Source of the DNA: Chitinophaga pinensis | GTDB taxonomy: Bacteria; Bacteroidota; Bacteroidia; SXHM01 | DNA: 7,990 nt | Assembly: GCA_945889235.1 (NCBI GenBank) | Contig: CAMDBK010000129.1 | Location: 1-7,990 of the forward strand | Direction: 5' to 3' | In this document: positions 1 to 5,930 of the stretch, piece by piece | How positions within the stretch are numbered: position 1 is the first letter of the stretch | Layout: every line of letters starts with the position of its first letter | Program-made: the position numbers and the translations under genes | Notes under the pieces: generated by a model | The model's input: only the letters and a program-made list of their open reading frames with translations | What the model was told of the DNA's origin: nothing | Database searches by the model: none

Positions 1-1202
1 ATAAACGCAAAGAGATAAAAGATTTACTCGCCTATTTTCGTCTTGCCATTAATTCAAATGATGAAGAAGCCCTTAAGCGCGTAATCAATTATCCTATGCG
101 CGGTATTGGACAAACAACAGTTGAAAAAATAATTATTGCAGCAACCGAACAAGGCAAACGCATTTGGGAAATTCTGGAAAATCCGATACTTCTTAACGCG
201 ATTGTGAGCGGAGGAACTGCTTCTAAAATTGATTCCTTTGTAACGATGATTCGCAGTTTTAATTTAGAACTGAAAACCAAAAGCGCGTATGAATTGGCAG
301 AGCGAATTGCCATGACTTCCGGCATCCTGCGCGACCTGAGCGAAGACAAAACGCCTGAAGGCGTGAGCCGCACCGAAAATATTCAGGAGTTGATGAATGG
401 TATACGTGAGTTTGCTGAAACGGAAGCACCGGATGAAAACGGTGAAGCGGTGCAGCGTTTGCGCACCCTGGATGAATTTACACAGGACATTGCTCTGCTT
501 ACCGATGCAGATGAAAAAGATAAAGACAATTTAGATACTGTTTCACTGATGACCATTCACAGTGCGAAGGGGCTGGAATTTCCGTTTGTGTACGTTGTTG
601 GTTTGGAAGAAAATCTTTTTCCTTCTCAACTTTCACTCAACTCACGCACTGATTTGGAAGAAGAGCGCAGATTGTTTTATGTAGCATTAACGCGCGCAGA
701 AAAGCAAGCGTTTCTCACGTATTCCACTTCACGCTATCGCTGGGGAAACCTTACCAATTGTGAGCCTTCACGTTTTCTGGAGGAAATAGATTCACAGTAT
801 TTAGAATTTGAAGGTTTTGACAGAAAAGCGCCAAAACCAGCTAACGACCATCAATACAACGACCTTGACTGGGAAAATTTCCGCAGGCCAAGTAACGGAA
901 ACGGGAATGGTTATAACCAATATAAATCAAAGCCTGCTGCACCCAAACCAAGCTATACACCACCTGTTGTTCCAAAGAATTTAGTGAATGTAAATAAAGC
1001 ATCATCTGCTGCTTTCACAGCAGATGATGCCGAAGCAATTATGAAATTGCAATCGGGAATGCAGGTAGAGCACGAGAAATTTGGAATAGGAAAAGTGTTG
1101 AATGTTGAAGGAATGTTGCCTAATAAAAAAGCTACCGTGTTTTTTGAAGGAGTGGGGCAGAAGCAACTTTTGCTTAAGTTTGCTAAACTGAAAATAGTTT
1201 GA
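1..1202 (+). CDS. uvrD: UvrD/PcrA-family ATP-dependent DNA helicase, C-terminal part (5' end outside window)
   Basis: Superfamily 1A 3'-5' DNA helicase, the family that unwinds DNA in nucleotide-excision and mismatch repair and strips proteins from DNA. The frame is open from the window edge (codons from position 3), giving about 399 visible residues, so roughly the first half with Walker A and B is missing. Visible parts in order: the start of domain 2B (EIKDLLAYFRL, then MRGIG near nt 96, matching the helix-hairpin-helix 'RGIG' region); motif V (TIHSAKGLEFPFVYVVGLEE, nt 552 onward); motif VI (EEERRLFYVALTRAE, nt 657-701), whose arginine contacts ATP; a disordered Pro/Asn/Gly/Lys linker (about nt 825-1000); and the C-terminal Tudor-like domain (MQVEHEKFGIGKVLNVEG onward, from nt 1059), which in PcrA contacts RNA polymerase. 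The gene ends at TGA 1200-1202. I cannot separate the names UvrD and PcrA from this half. The family assignment is certain. Confidence 0.95.
   Translation, partial: KRKEIKDLLAYFRLAINSNDEEALKRVINYPMRGIGQTTVEKIIIAATEQGKRIWEILENPILLNAIVSGGTASKIDSFVTMIRSFNLELKTKSAYELAERIAMTSGILRDLSEDKTPEGVSRTENIQELMNGIREFAETEAPDENGEAVQRLRTLDEFTQDIALLTDADEKDKDNLDTVSLMTIHSAKGLEFPFVYVVGLEENLFPSQLSLNSRTDLEEERRLFYVALTRAEKQAFLTYSTSRYRWGNLTNCEPSRFLEEIDSQYLEFEGFDRKAPKPANDHQYNDLDWENFRRPSNGNGNGYNQYKSKPAAPKPSYTPPVVPKNLVNVNKASSAAFTADDAEAIMKLQSGMQVEHEKFGIGKVLNVEGMLPNKKATVFFEGVGQKQLLLKFAKLKIV
999..1030. repeat. Perfect 13-bp inverted repeat with 6-nt loop inside the helicase gene
   Basis: The left arm gcatcatctgctg (999-1011) is the exact reverse complement of the right arm cagcagatgatgc (1018-1030), separated by ctttca. 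It lies in the codons for the low-complexity linker just before the C-terminal Tudor-like domain (residues KASSAAFTADDAEA), so the reading frame is unaffected. No T-tract follows, so it is not an intrinsic terminator. Function unknown. Confidence 0.85.
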
Positions 1203-1214
1203 TAATAGTTTGTT

Positions 1215-1280
1215 TGTCACCCCGATCGTAGTTGACGGGTTTAATAAATATAAGGCTTCTCGACTACGCTCGAAGTTACA
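1215..1280. repeat. Degenerate intergenic inverted repeat (CGTAGT element)
   Basis: The left arm 1215-1239 and the reverse complement of the right arm 1256-1280 agree at 17 of 25 positions by my hand alignment, sharing a CG-rich core (cgtagt / actacg). The spacer is 16 nt. The arms resemble, from memory, the 'GTCACCCTGAGCGTAGTCGA' type intergenic repeat seen in many Bacteroidota genomes; this copy looks decayed. It fills most of the gap between the helicase and the TonB_C gene. No T-tract follows it, so terminator function is doubtful. Confidence 0.6.
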
Positions 1281-1301
1281 TAAACCAATAATAAAAACAC
1301 A

Positions 1302-1694
1302 ATGAAATATTTCTTCTTTCTCTTGCTTTTCTTTCCTGCCTTTGCATTTGCACAAAAATCAGAGAACTACGATTACAATAAAAATATAAAAGTAAAAGCA
1401 GACAGCGACCCGTTTTATCCTGCCGGTGAAATGGCTATGTATGAATATGTTTTTAATAAACTGGAATACTCTAAAGACGCTGTAACCCATAAAGCAAAAG
1501 GCGAATCAATGATTAACTTTGATGTAAATCCCGATAGTACGCTCAGTAATTTTTCAGTAGTAACCGAAGTTGGTTACGGCATTGACCAAAGCATTATCAG
1601 CATTTTAAAAGAACTGAAATTTGCGCCCGGAACTATTAACGGAAAAGCGGTTACTAAAAATCTGTTGATGTCTTTTCCGGTTGAAGTTGAGTAG
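1302..1694 (+). CDS. Small exported TonB C-terminal-domain protein
   Basis: 130-residue periplasmic protein. Residues 1-17 are a signal peptide (MKYFFFLLLFFPAFAFA) with a probable cleavage at AFA|Q. The rest, from about residue 40, resembles the TonB C-terminal domain (PF03544): a predicted helix ending in PxxA-like sequence (LEYSKDAV), the strand KGESMINFDVNPDSTLSNFSV, then GYGIDQSIISILKELKFAPG followed by the KAVTKNLLMSFPVEV strand. Unlike a true energy-transducing TonB, it has no retained N-terminal membrane anchor and no Pro-rich spacer, so it is probably a stand-alone periplasmic domain rather than a partner of ExbBD; that is inference. The ATG lies in an A-rich leader (aaaacaca) with no Shine-Dalgarno sequence, usual for this phylum. 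Its TAG is 2 nt from the stop of the convergent gene. The specific role is unknown. Confidence 0.82.
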   Translation: MKYFFFLLLFFPAFAFAQKSENYDYNKNIKVKADSDPFYPAGEMAMYEYVFNKLEYSKDAVTHKAKGESMINFDVNPDSTLSNFSVVTEVGYGIDQSIISILKELKFAPGTINGKAVTKNLLMSFPVEVE

Positions 1695-1696
1695 AT

Positions 1697-2764
1697 TTAT
1701 CTTAGAATCTCAAATTTTTTTGTTACCACCCCTTCATCGCTTTGCAGAATAAGGTAGTAGAGACCTGTGGGTAGTTGACTGACGTCTATAGTTAATTTGT
1801 TAATTTGACAATTTGGCAATTGGTAAATCAACTGTCCCTGTACATTTATAATTTTTAGTTGTCCGTTTTTAATTGTCAATTCTGTACTTAGGGTGAGGGT
1901 TGTTGTTGTAGGGTTTGGATAGAGATTAAATTTATTTTTTTCATAATTATTAATACCAACATTATCAAATTCAGTAGTTCTAAAAGCGCCATGAGGAAAT
2001 AATACACCAGAATCAAATATCCCGTCACGAACATCTGCAACTACAATTTTTACATGGTAACTTTCACCAGCAACCAATGGAACAAATCCTTTCATTAATA
2101 TTGAGAGTCCATCATATTGAAAATCAATGCCATAAAAGAGATGTAACTTATTATAAACATACAGCCAATTATTTTCTGTAGAGTTAAGATTTGCTACACA
2201 TATAGGTAAATTTGTCCCTGGAATTAAGGCAAAATTAGAAGCGCTGTCACTGAAAATCCCATTTATTCCAGAACCACTTATAAATACTGCAAACCCATCA
2301 TTGCTTTCTGTGTTGACAAAATCATCAAGATATTCTTCTGAACCGAATACATAATTAAAGAATAAAGTATCTTGATAACTAATACAGTCAAATTCAATGA
2401 TGCAAGGGTCATATGTCCCAAAAAATAAATCACTTGCTATCGCCTGATCTAAATCATCATCACCAAATAAATTCAAATTAAGACCTGCACCTGTTTCATT
2501 ATTTGGTCCAGGTATATTAAAGACACTACCACTGGTCATGGCAAATCCTTGCCCTTGAAATATATTATTCCATGGTGCATCTATGAAACCATAGGCAGTA
2601 TCATGACAATTAATTTCAAGGTTAGAAATAATTACATTAGGACCAGAAAGGAAACTGGCAATATCTTCCGGTATAGGGTCGGGTGTTACTGTTACCTGCC
2701 CGCACGCTACCTCCCAATGCTTAACCAAGTTCAATAGAACCATCACGATTAAAATTTTTCGCAT
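1697..2764 (-). CDS. Choice-of-anchor L domain protein with T9SS type A sorting domain
   Basis: Predicted secreted cell-surface protein of 355 residues. The N-terminus (MRKILIVMVLLNLV) is a signal sequence, with a possible cleavage near ACG|Q (residues 20-23). The choice-of-anchor L region spans about residues 30-265 and contains FNYVFGSEEYLDDFVNTESN (136 onward), DGFAVFISG, and HVKIVVADVRDGIFDSG (237 onward). Residues from about 279 (NLYPNPTTTTLTLS...LPTGLYYLIL...TKKFEILR) match the type A C-terminal domain (TIGR04183) that directs export through the type IX secretion system and is removed at the surface. I chose ATG 2762-2764: an in-frame TTG six bases upstream lies inside the -7 promoter box. 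The adhesive domain goes straight into the sorting tail without repeats, so this is a minimal family member. It is visibly more AT-rich than the helicase and dnaB genes. The ligand is unknown. Confidence 0.92.
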   Translation of the reverse strand: MRKILIVMVLLNLVKHWEVACGQVTVTPDPIPEDIASFLSGPNVIISNLEINCHDTAYGFIDAPWNNIFQGQGFAMTSGSVFNIPGPNNETGAGLNLNLFGDDDLDQAIASDLFFGTYDPCIIEFDCISYQDTLFFNYVFGSEEYLDDFVNTESNDGFAVFISGSGINGIFSDSASNFALIPGTNLPICVANLNSTENNWLYVYNKLHLFYGIDFQYDGLSILMKGFVPLVAGESYHVKIVVADVRDGIFDSGVLFPHGAFRTTEFDNVGINNYEKNKFNLYPNPTTTTLTLSTELTIKNGQLKIINVQGQLIYQLPNCQINKLTIDVSQLPTGLYYLILQSDEGVVTKKFEILR

Positions 2765-2767
2765 CCC

Positions 2768-2775
2768 CAAACTTA
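2768..2775 (-). promoter_or_regulatory. -7 promoter box (TAAGTTTG) of the choice-of-anchor gene
   Basis: On the minus strand this reads TAAGTTTG, an exact match to the Bacteroidota TAnnTTTG element. It is followed by ggg and then the ATG. With transcription normally starting a few bases after this box, the mRNA should be leaderless. It implies that the gene is transcribed separately from the transporter gene 39 nt upstream. No convincing -33 element was seen. Confidence 0.55.
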
Positions 2776-2803
2776 AAACATTTTCAACTGTTAATCTAAG
2801 TTT

Positions 2804-3676
2804 TTACTTCCTCGCCAAACTGAATCTGTAAAGCGAATGCACAACCACTGAAAATATTATCAGTGAAGTTCCAGCAAAAAATCCTGCATTTAAATCGTTC
2901 TGTTCTTTAAACACAATAAAAGCAAGAATAATTCCGTAAACAGGTTCAAGATTTACCGAAAGATTCATGGTAAACGGAGTAACTACTTTCAGTGCTTTGT
3001 AGGAAAGGCGAAGTGCATAAACTGTGCATACCAAACTAAAAATTAAAAGGTAAAATACATCACTCGTATTTGGTAAATATTTTGTAACAGGTAAAGCCCA
3101 AAGGTAAAAAGGCAATAATATAGTTAACACCGCAAAGCCGCTCAGCAATTGATAAAACATGAGGTTGCCGGGCGAGTGAGTTCCCAGAAAATCTTTATTC
3201 TTAATTGTGAAAATAGAACACAAGAACGAACTGAACAATGCTAAAATAATTCCTGTGGTATATAACTTCTGAAAATGAAAAATAAGATAAATGCCAATGA
3301 TGGTAATTACACCGAACAGAATTTCAGCTTTGCTGATTCTACGTTTGTTCATGAAAGGCTCTATAAATGCAGTAAACAAGGCCGTTGAAGAAAAACAACT
3401 GAGCGCAATTGAAATGTTTGAATATTTTATTGCTCCGTAAAAAGTTACCCAATGTACCGCCATAATCCCCCCGATAAATGCAATTCCTTTCAAATCTTTC
3501 CAGGGAATTTTTTTGAGTTCACCATTAAAATAAATTAGAAAAAATAGTACGATTGTAGTAATCAACATGCGATACCAAACGAGCAAACCTTCCTGTAATT
3601 CTATCAGCCTGCCCAATATTCCGGTGAAACCCCACAGGAATATGGCAATGTGCATTTGCAGGTAGGCTTTTTTCAT
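2804..3676 (-). CDS. EamA/DMT-family transporter (RhaT-like)
   Basis: 290-residue integral membrane protein of the drug/metabolite transporter superfamily, predicted to carry small metabolites or amino acids across the inner membrane; the substrate cannot be read from sequence. It shows two tandem EamA halves of about five helices each. The first runs from MKKAYLQMHIAIFLWGFTGI to about residue 135 and includes HWVTFYGAIKYSNISIALS and IEPFM. The second starts near TGIILALFSSFLCSIF and contains SYKALKVVTPFTMNLSVNLEPVYG with VFKE, the typical end-of-helix-9 signature. Length is normal for the family. The ATG is 8 nt behind a weak -7 box. The gene is divergent from the YvlD-like gene, and the downstream gene on the same strand appears to have its own promoter. 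Confidence 0.93.
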   Translation of the reverse strand: MKKAYLQMHIAIFLWGFTGILGRLIELQEGLLVWYRMLITTIVLFFLIYFNGELKKIPWKDLKGIAFIGGIMAVHWVTFYGAIKYSNISIALSCFSSTALFTAFIEPFMNKRRISKAEILFGVITIIGIYLIFHFQKLYTTGIILALFSSFLCSIFTIKNKDFLGTHSPGNLMFYQLLSGFAVLTILLPFYLWALPVTKYLPNTSDVFYLLIFSLVCTVYALRLSYKALKVVTPFTMNLSVNLEPVYGIILAFIVFKEQNDLNAGFFAGTSLIIFSVVVHSLYRFSLARK

Positions 3677-3684
3677 AACGGGCG

Positions 3685-3692
3685 CAAAGATG
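3685..3692 (-). promoter_or_regulatory. Probable -7 box (CATCTTTG) of the EamA transporter
   Basis: The minus strand reads CATCTTTG, matching five of the six fixed positions of TAnnTTTG, and lies 8 nt upstream of the transporter ATG. It shares a 42-nt intergenic space with the oppositely directed promoter at 3704-3711, so the two transcription starts should face away from each other only tens of bases apart. Confidence 0.4.
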
Positions 3693-3703
3693 CTGAAATG
3701 TTT

Positions 3704-3711
3704 TATTTTTG
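3704..3711 (+). promoter_or_regulatory. -7 promoter box (TATTTTTG) of the YvlD-Mpo1 unit
   Basis: Exact TAnnTTTG match, 7 nt upstream of ATG 3719, predicting a nearly leaderless mRNA. It helps fix the start of the downstream gene, because an in-frame ATG at 3650 lies upstream of this promoter and inside the transporter gene. No clear -33 element is visible. Confidence 0.55.
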
Positions 3712-3718
3712 CAGTTGT

Positions 3719-4096
3719 ATGAAAAATAATTCACTCTCTCAGATTTTATTAAAACTCCTGATTTCAGGAATTGCCGTGATGTTTGTTTCATGGCTTTTGC
3801 CGGGAGTTGATGTTACTAATTTTACAAATGCACTGCTGATTGCCATTGTACTGGCGTTTCTTAATACATTTCTAAAACCGCTTTTGATTTTATTTACAAT
3901 ACCGTTTACCATTTTTACATTAGGATTATTTCTGCTTGTCATCAATGCGTTAATCATTATGCTCGCCAGTAAATTAGTAGATGGATTTTATGTCAATGGT
4001 TTTTGGTCAGCATTATTTTTCAGTATAATTTTATCCATTACAACTTCAATACTTGAAGGCTTAACAAAGTCAGATAACAAAAGAATTAATCACTAA
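3719..4096 (+). CDS. YvlD/'phage holin' family (PF04020-like) four-helix membrane protein
   Basis: 125-residue membrane protein with four predicted helices (about residues 9-29, 35-55, 57-84 and 95-113). The motif FLNTFLKPLLILFTIPFTIFTLGLF is diagnostic of the PF04020 family (Bacillus YvlD; named after 'mycobacterial phage holin superfamily IV'). Despite that name, members are mostly chromosomal proteins of unknown function, and nothing phage-like surrounds this one. I chose the ATG at 3719 rather than 3650: the earlier one would overlap the divergent transporter gene and precede the promoter box, and MKNNSLSQILLKLL is the normal family N-terminus. A 12-nt gap to the next gene suggests co-transcription. 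Membrane location is confident; the role is unknown. Confidence 0.88.
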   Translation: MKNNSLSQILLKLLISGIAVMFVSWLLPGVDVTNFTNALLIAIVLAFLNTFLKPLLILFTIPFTIFTLGLFLLVINALIIMLASKLVDGFYVNGFWSALFFSIILSITTSILEGLTKSDNKRINH

Positions 4097-4108
4097 AATT
4101 CAAAGAAT

Positions 4109-4453
4109 ATGTCAACCGAAAAAAAATACAAAACCTTTTGGGCGTTTTATCCTTACTACCTTACCGAGCATCAGGACACTGTTTGCAGAACGCTGCATTT
4201 TATTGGAACAGGAATAGTGATTGGGCTTTTCGCCACTTTTCTTTACACGTTGGACTGGCGTTTTTTTGCCGCTATTCCCCTTGCAGGATATGGCTTTGCA
4301 TGGTTAGGTCATTTTGCTTTTGAGAAAAACAAACCGGCAACATTTCAATATCCGCTCTACAGTTTGGGTTCTGATTTTGTAATGTTCTGGCACATTATTA
4401 CTTTCCAGCTTCCTTCAAAAATGGAAGCTGCACGGAAAGATATTCTTGGGTAA
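4109..4453 (+). CDS. Mpo1-like/DUF962 membrane protein (possible 2-hydroxy fatty acid dioxygenase)
   Basis: 114 residues. It resembles the Mpo1/YGL010w (DUF962) family. Yeast Mpo1 is an Fe2+-dependent dioxygenase that shortens 2-hydroxy fatty acids by one carbon in alpha-oxidation of phytosphingosine-derived lipids. Family features seen: YPYYLTEHQ with H21, CRTLHFIG with H30, WLGHFAFEKNKPATF with H68, and MFWHI with H95; these histidines are the likely metal ligands. Two or three hydrophobic helices (about 31-48, 52-66 and 86-100) fit a membrane protein. Short bacterial members of about 100-120 residues are common. It follows the YvlD-like gene by 12 nt and probably shares its promoter. Family membership is well supported; the reaction in this organism is inferred from yeast. 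Confidence 0.87.
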   Translation: MSTEKKYKTFWAFYPYYLTEHQDTVCRTLHFIGTGIVIGLFATFLYTLDWRFFAAIPLAGYGFAWLGHFAFEKNKPATFQYPLYSLGSDFVMFWHIITFQLPSKMEAARKDILG

Positions 4454-4458
4454 TATAA

Positions 4459-4530
4459 GGTAATAGGTAATCGGTTATCGGTTATCGGTAAGGCAGATTA
4501 GGGCTGCTCACCGATTACCGATTACGGCTG
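4459..4530. repeat. Heptamer-repeat inverted element between convergent genes (possible bidirectional terminator)
   Basis: From 4459 there are five consecutive 7-nt units (ggtaata, ggtaatc, ggttatc, ggttatc, ggtaagg). After a spacer, the complementary units accgatt accgatt run from 4510 to 4523, followed by the degenerate acggctg. Bases 4468-4482 pair with 4510-4524 at 14 of 15 positions, and the tandem units allow alternative registers. It fills the gap between the convergent Mpo1-like and exported-protein genes, so it could end transcription from both sides, although no T-tract follows on either strand. Similar 'ACCGATTACC' repeats are, from memory, widespread in Bacteroidota intergenic DNA. 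Confidence 0.75.
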
Positions 4531-4547
4531 TTTGACTGATTACAAAT

Positions 4548-5810
4548 TTAAGTCTTTTGTTTTTTCTTTTTCGCGGCAGGAAAAAGAATGTTGTTTAGTA
4601 TAAGCCTGTAACCCGGTGAATTCGGGTGAAGTGCTAAATCTGTTGGTGGGTCACCAACAAAGTGCTGATAATCTTCGGGGTCGTGTCCGCCATAAAAAGT
4701 CCAGGTGCCATTACCGTAAGTTCCGTGAATATAACGGGCTTCATCCAGCGCTTTGCTTTCACCCATAATCAGTACTTCTGATTTAATAAACCGTTTGTTA
4801 AACGCTGTACTTTGTCCCATAAAACCTTTGATTATTTGCTGATGATTCTGGCAAAGCATGGTTGGTATTGGATCCCACTTTGCAGAGAAATCAAACAAGG
4901 TGAAAAAATCTGTTTCCTTTCTCACCTTAGCCATGCGTGTTCGTGTAGCATCAATATTTGAGAATTCGTATTCCAGTGGACGTGTTTCAAGTGTGAAATC
5001 TTTGAAAGCAAAGGTTTGAGAATAATCTAATTTTTTATTGTAATCGGGTGTAGTTCCGTCACCATCGTACATGCTTTCACAAACATCTAAAGTCTGTGCT
5101 GCCATTGCAATATCATAGCTATCCGTTGCCGAACACATTGTAAAAAGAAATCCACCACCTGCTGTAAACTCTTTTATTTTTTGTGCAACCGCTAATTTTA
5201 ATTTTGACACTTTGTTAAAACCATGGGCCTTTGCACTTGATTCGGAATAACGAACCTGTTCCTGATACCACGGTGCATTTTGATACTGCGCGTAAAACCG
5301 ACCGTATTGTCCGGTAAAATCTTCGTGGTGTAAATGCAGCCAATCATAAAGCGGAAGTTTCCCTTCAAGAATTTCATCATCATAAATAATTTCGTAAGGA
5401 ATTTCGGCATAGCTGAGAACCAGTGTTACCGCATCATCCCAGGGTTGTTTATTTTTTGGTGAATACACTGCAACCTTCGGAGCTTTTTCCAGTTTTGCAA
5501 CATCCATGTTTACTTCGGGGTCTGCAATTTCCTGCAAAATTGCGGTTGACTGCACATCTGCAATTATATCATAACTGACACCGCGAATAACACATTCGTT
5601 TTCAATTGTTTTACTTTGCTTAATCATAAAACTGCCGCCACGGTAGTTGAGCAGCCAGTCAACCTCAACATCTTTGGTCAGCACCCAGTAAGCAATTCCG
5701 TAGGCTTTCAAATGGTCGTGCTGCGATTCATCCATAGGAATAAGGATGTAGGCAGCGCGCAAATTTCCAACGAAAAAAGTTAAAGCAAGAATAAATACTA
5801 AGCGTTTCAT
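4548..5810 (-). CDS. Exported conserved protein of the Bacteroidota 'asparagine synthetase B' group (GATase1-like; function unknown)
   Basis: 420 residues with a signal peptide (MKRLVFILALTFFVGNLRAA) and therefore probably periplasmic or otherwise exported. I recognise the family from memory: Bacteroidota proteins often named 'asparagine synthetase B'. The sequence shows neither the N-terminal Cys glutaminase domain nor the ATP-pyrophosphatase domain of real AsnB, and true AsnB is cytoplasmic, so that name is likely wrong. Notable motifs are LNYRGGSF (54-61), KVAVYSPKNKQPWDDAV (112-128), YDWLHLHHEDFTGQYG (155-170), GGGFLFTMCSATDSYD (218-233), CQNHQQIIKGFMGQ (320-333), FYGGHDPEDYQH (372-383) and LHPNSPGYRLILNNILFP (394-411). 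GGGFLF-MCSA resembles the Cys-containing turn of class I glutamine amidotransferase/ThuA-like folds. The tail PAAKKKKQKT is strongly basic. I chose ATG 5808-5810; the in-frame TTG at 5829-5831 lies in the likely promoter box. Enzymatic role unknown. Confidence 0.85.
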   Translation of the reverse strand: MKRLVFILALTFFVGNLRAAYILIPMDESQHDHLKAYGIAYWVLTKDVEVDWLLNYRGGSFMIKQSKTIENECVIRGVSYDIIADVQSTAILQEIADPEVNMDVAKLEKAPKVAVYSPKNKQPWDDAVTLVLSYAEIPYEIIYDDEILEGKLPLYDWLHLHHEDFTGQYGRFYAQYQNAPWYQEQVRYSESSAKAHGFNKVSKLKLAVAQKIKEFTAGGGFLFTMCSATDSYDIAMAAQTLDVCESMYDGDGTTPDYNKKLDYSQTFAFKDFTLETRPLEYEFSNIDATRTRMAKVRKETDFFTLFDFSAKWDPIPTMLCQNHQQIIKGFMGQSTAFNKRFIKSEVLIMGESKALDEARYIHGTYGNGTWTFYGGHDPEDYQHFVGDPPTDLALHPNSPGYRLILNNILFPAAKKKKQKT

Positions 5811-5828
5811 CTTATAAATATGATAACG

Positions 5829-5836
5829 CAAATTTC
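5829..5836 (-). promoter_or_regulatory. Weak -7 box (GAAATTTG) of the exported 'AsnB-like' gene
   Basis: The minus strand reads GAAATTTG, five of six fixed positions of TAnnTTTG, 18 nt before the ATG. It would place the transcription start between this box and ATG 5810, excluding the TTG at 5831 as a start codon. Confidence 0.3.
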
Positions 5837-5877
5837 GGAAAGAAATTGGATTAAACCTTAGTCACAGTTTAAATTGT

Positions 5878-5924
5878 AAAAAAGTTTGCCACAGATTCAC
5901 AGATTAAATCTGCGTAATCTGTGG
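5878..5924 (-). terminator. Putative intrinsic terminator of dnaB built from an inverted CACAGATT repeat
   Basis: Just 6 nt beyond the dnaB stop, bases 5924-5907 pair with 5905-5889 (arms ccacagattcacagatt and aatctgcgtaatctgtgg, with one bulge and one mismatch). On the minus strand the hairpin is followed by seven bases and then six T (complement of 5878-5883). Each arm is itself two copies of an (a)cagatt unit. The sequence resembles, from memory, the 'CCACAGATTACACAGATT' repeat common in Bacteroidota intergenic regions, so it may be a dispersed repeat that also works as a terminator. Confidence 0.65.
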
Positions 5925-5930
5925 TGAAAA

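Noticed and set aside
1002..1355. 117-codon open frame on the minus strand
   Set aside because: It overlaps the helicase C-terminus and the TonB_C signal peptide on the other strand, has no family resemblance and contains the intergenic repeat; a shadow frame.
1791..1828. Period-8 repeats of an AATTTG/CAAATT unit
   Set aside because: They lie within the T9SS sorting domain codons of an AT-rich gene and are explained by Asn/Lys/Leu-rich coding; only about three imperfect units.
2690..2764. Lipoprotein signal in the choice-of-anchor protein (Cys near residue 20)
   Set aside because: The residues before the Cys (W-E-V-A-C) do not fit a lipobox (L-x-[AG]-C), and a T9SS tail already explains surface delivery.
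2765..2770. TTG start giving two extra residues on the choice-of-anchor protein
   Set aside because: The TTG is part of the TAAGTTTG promoter box; ATG 2764 gives a normal signal peptide.
3650..3718. Longer start (ATG 3650) for the YvlD-like protein
   Set aside because: It overlaps the start of the divergent transporter gene, lies upstream of the likely promoter, and adds a hydrophilic stretch that does not resemble the family N-terminus.
3719..4096. Phage holin, implying a prophage
   Set aside because: The PF04020 'holin' label is historical; no endolysin, phage structural genes or integrase surround it.
4459..4530. Possible CRISPR remnant
   Set aside because: Units are 7 nt without spacers and are arranged as an inverted repeat; no cas genes nearby.
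4641..4659. 8-bp inverted repeat with a 3-nt loop inside the exported-protein gene
   Set aside because: About one such stem is expected by chance in 8 kb, and it encodes the conserved VGDPPTD segment.
5811..5831. TTG start giving seven extra residues on the exported 'AsnB-like' protein
   Set aside because: It would place polar residues before a complete signal peptide and overlaps the probable promoter box.
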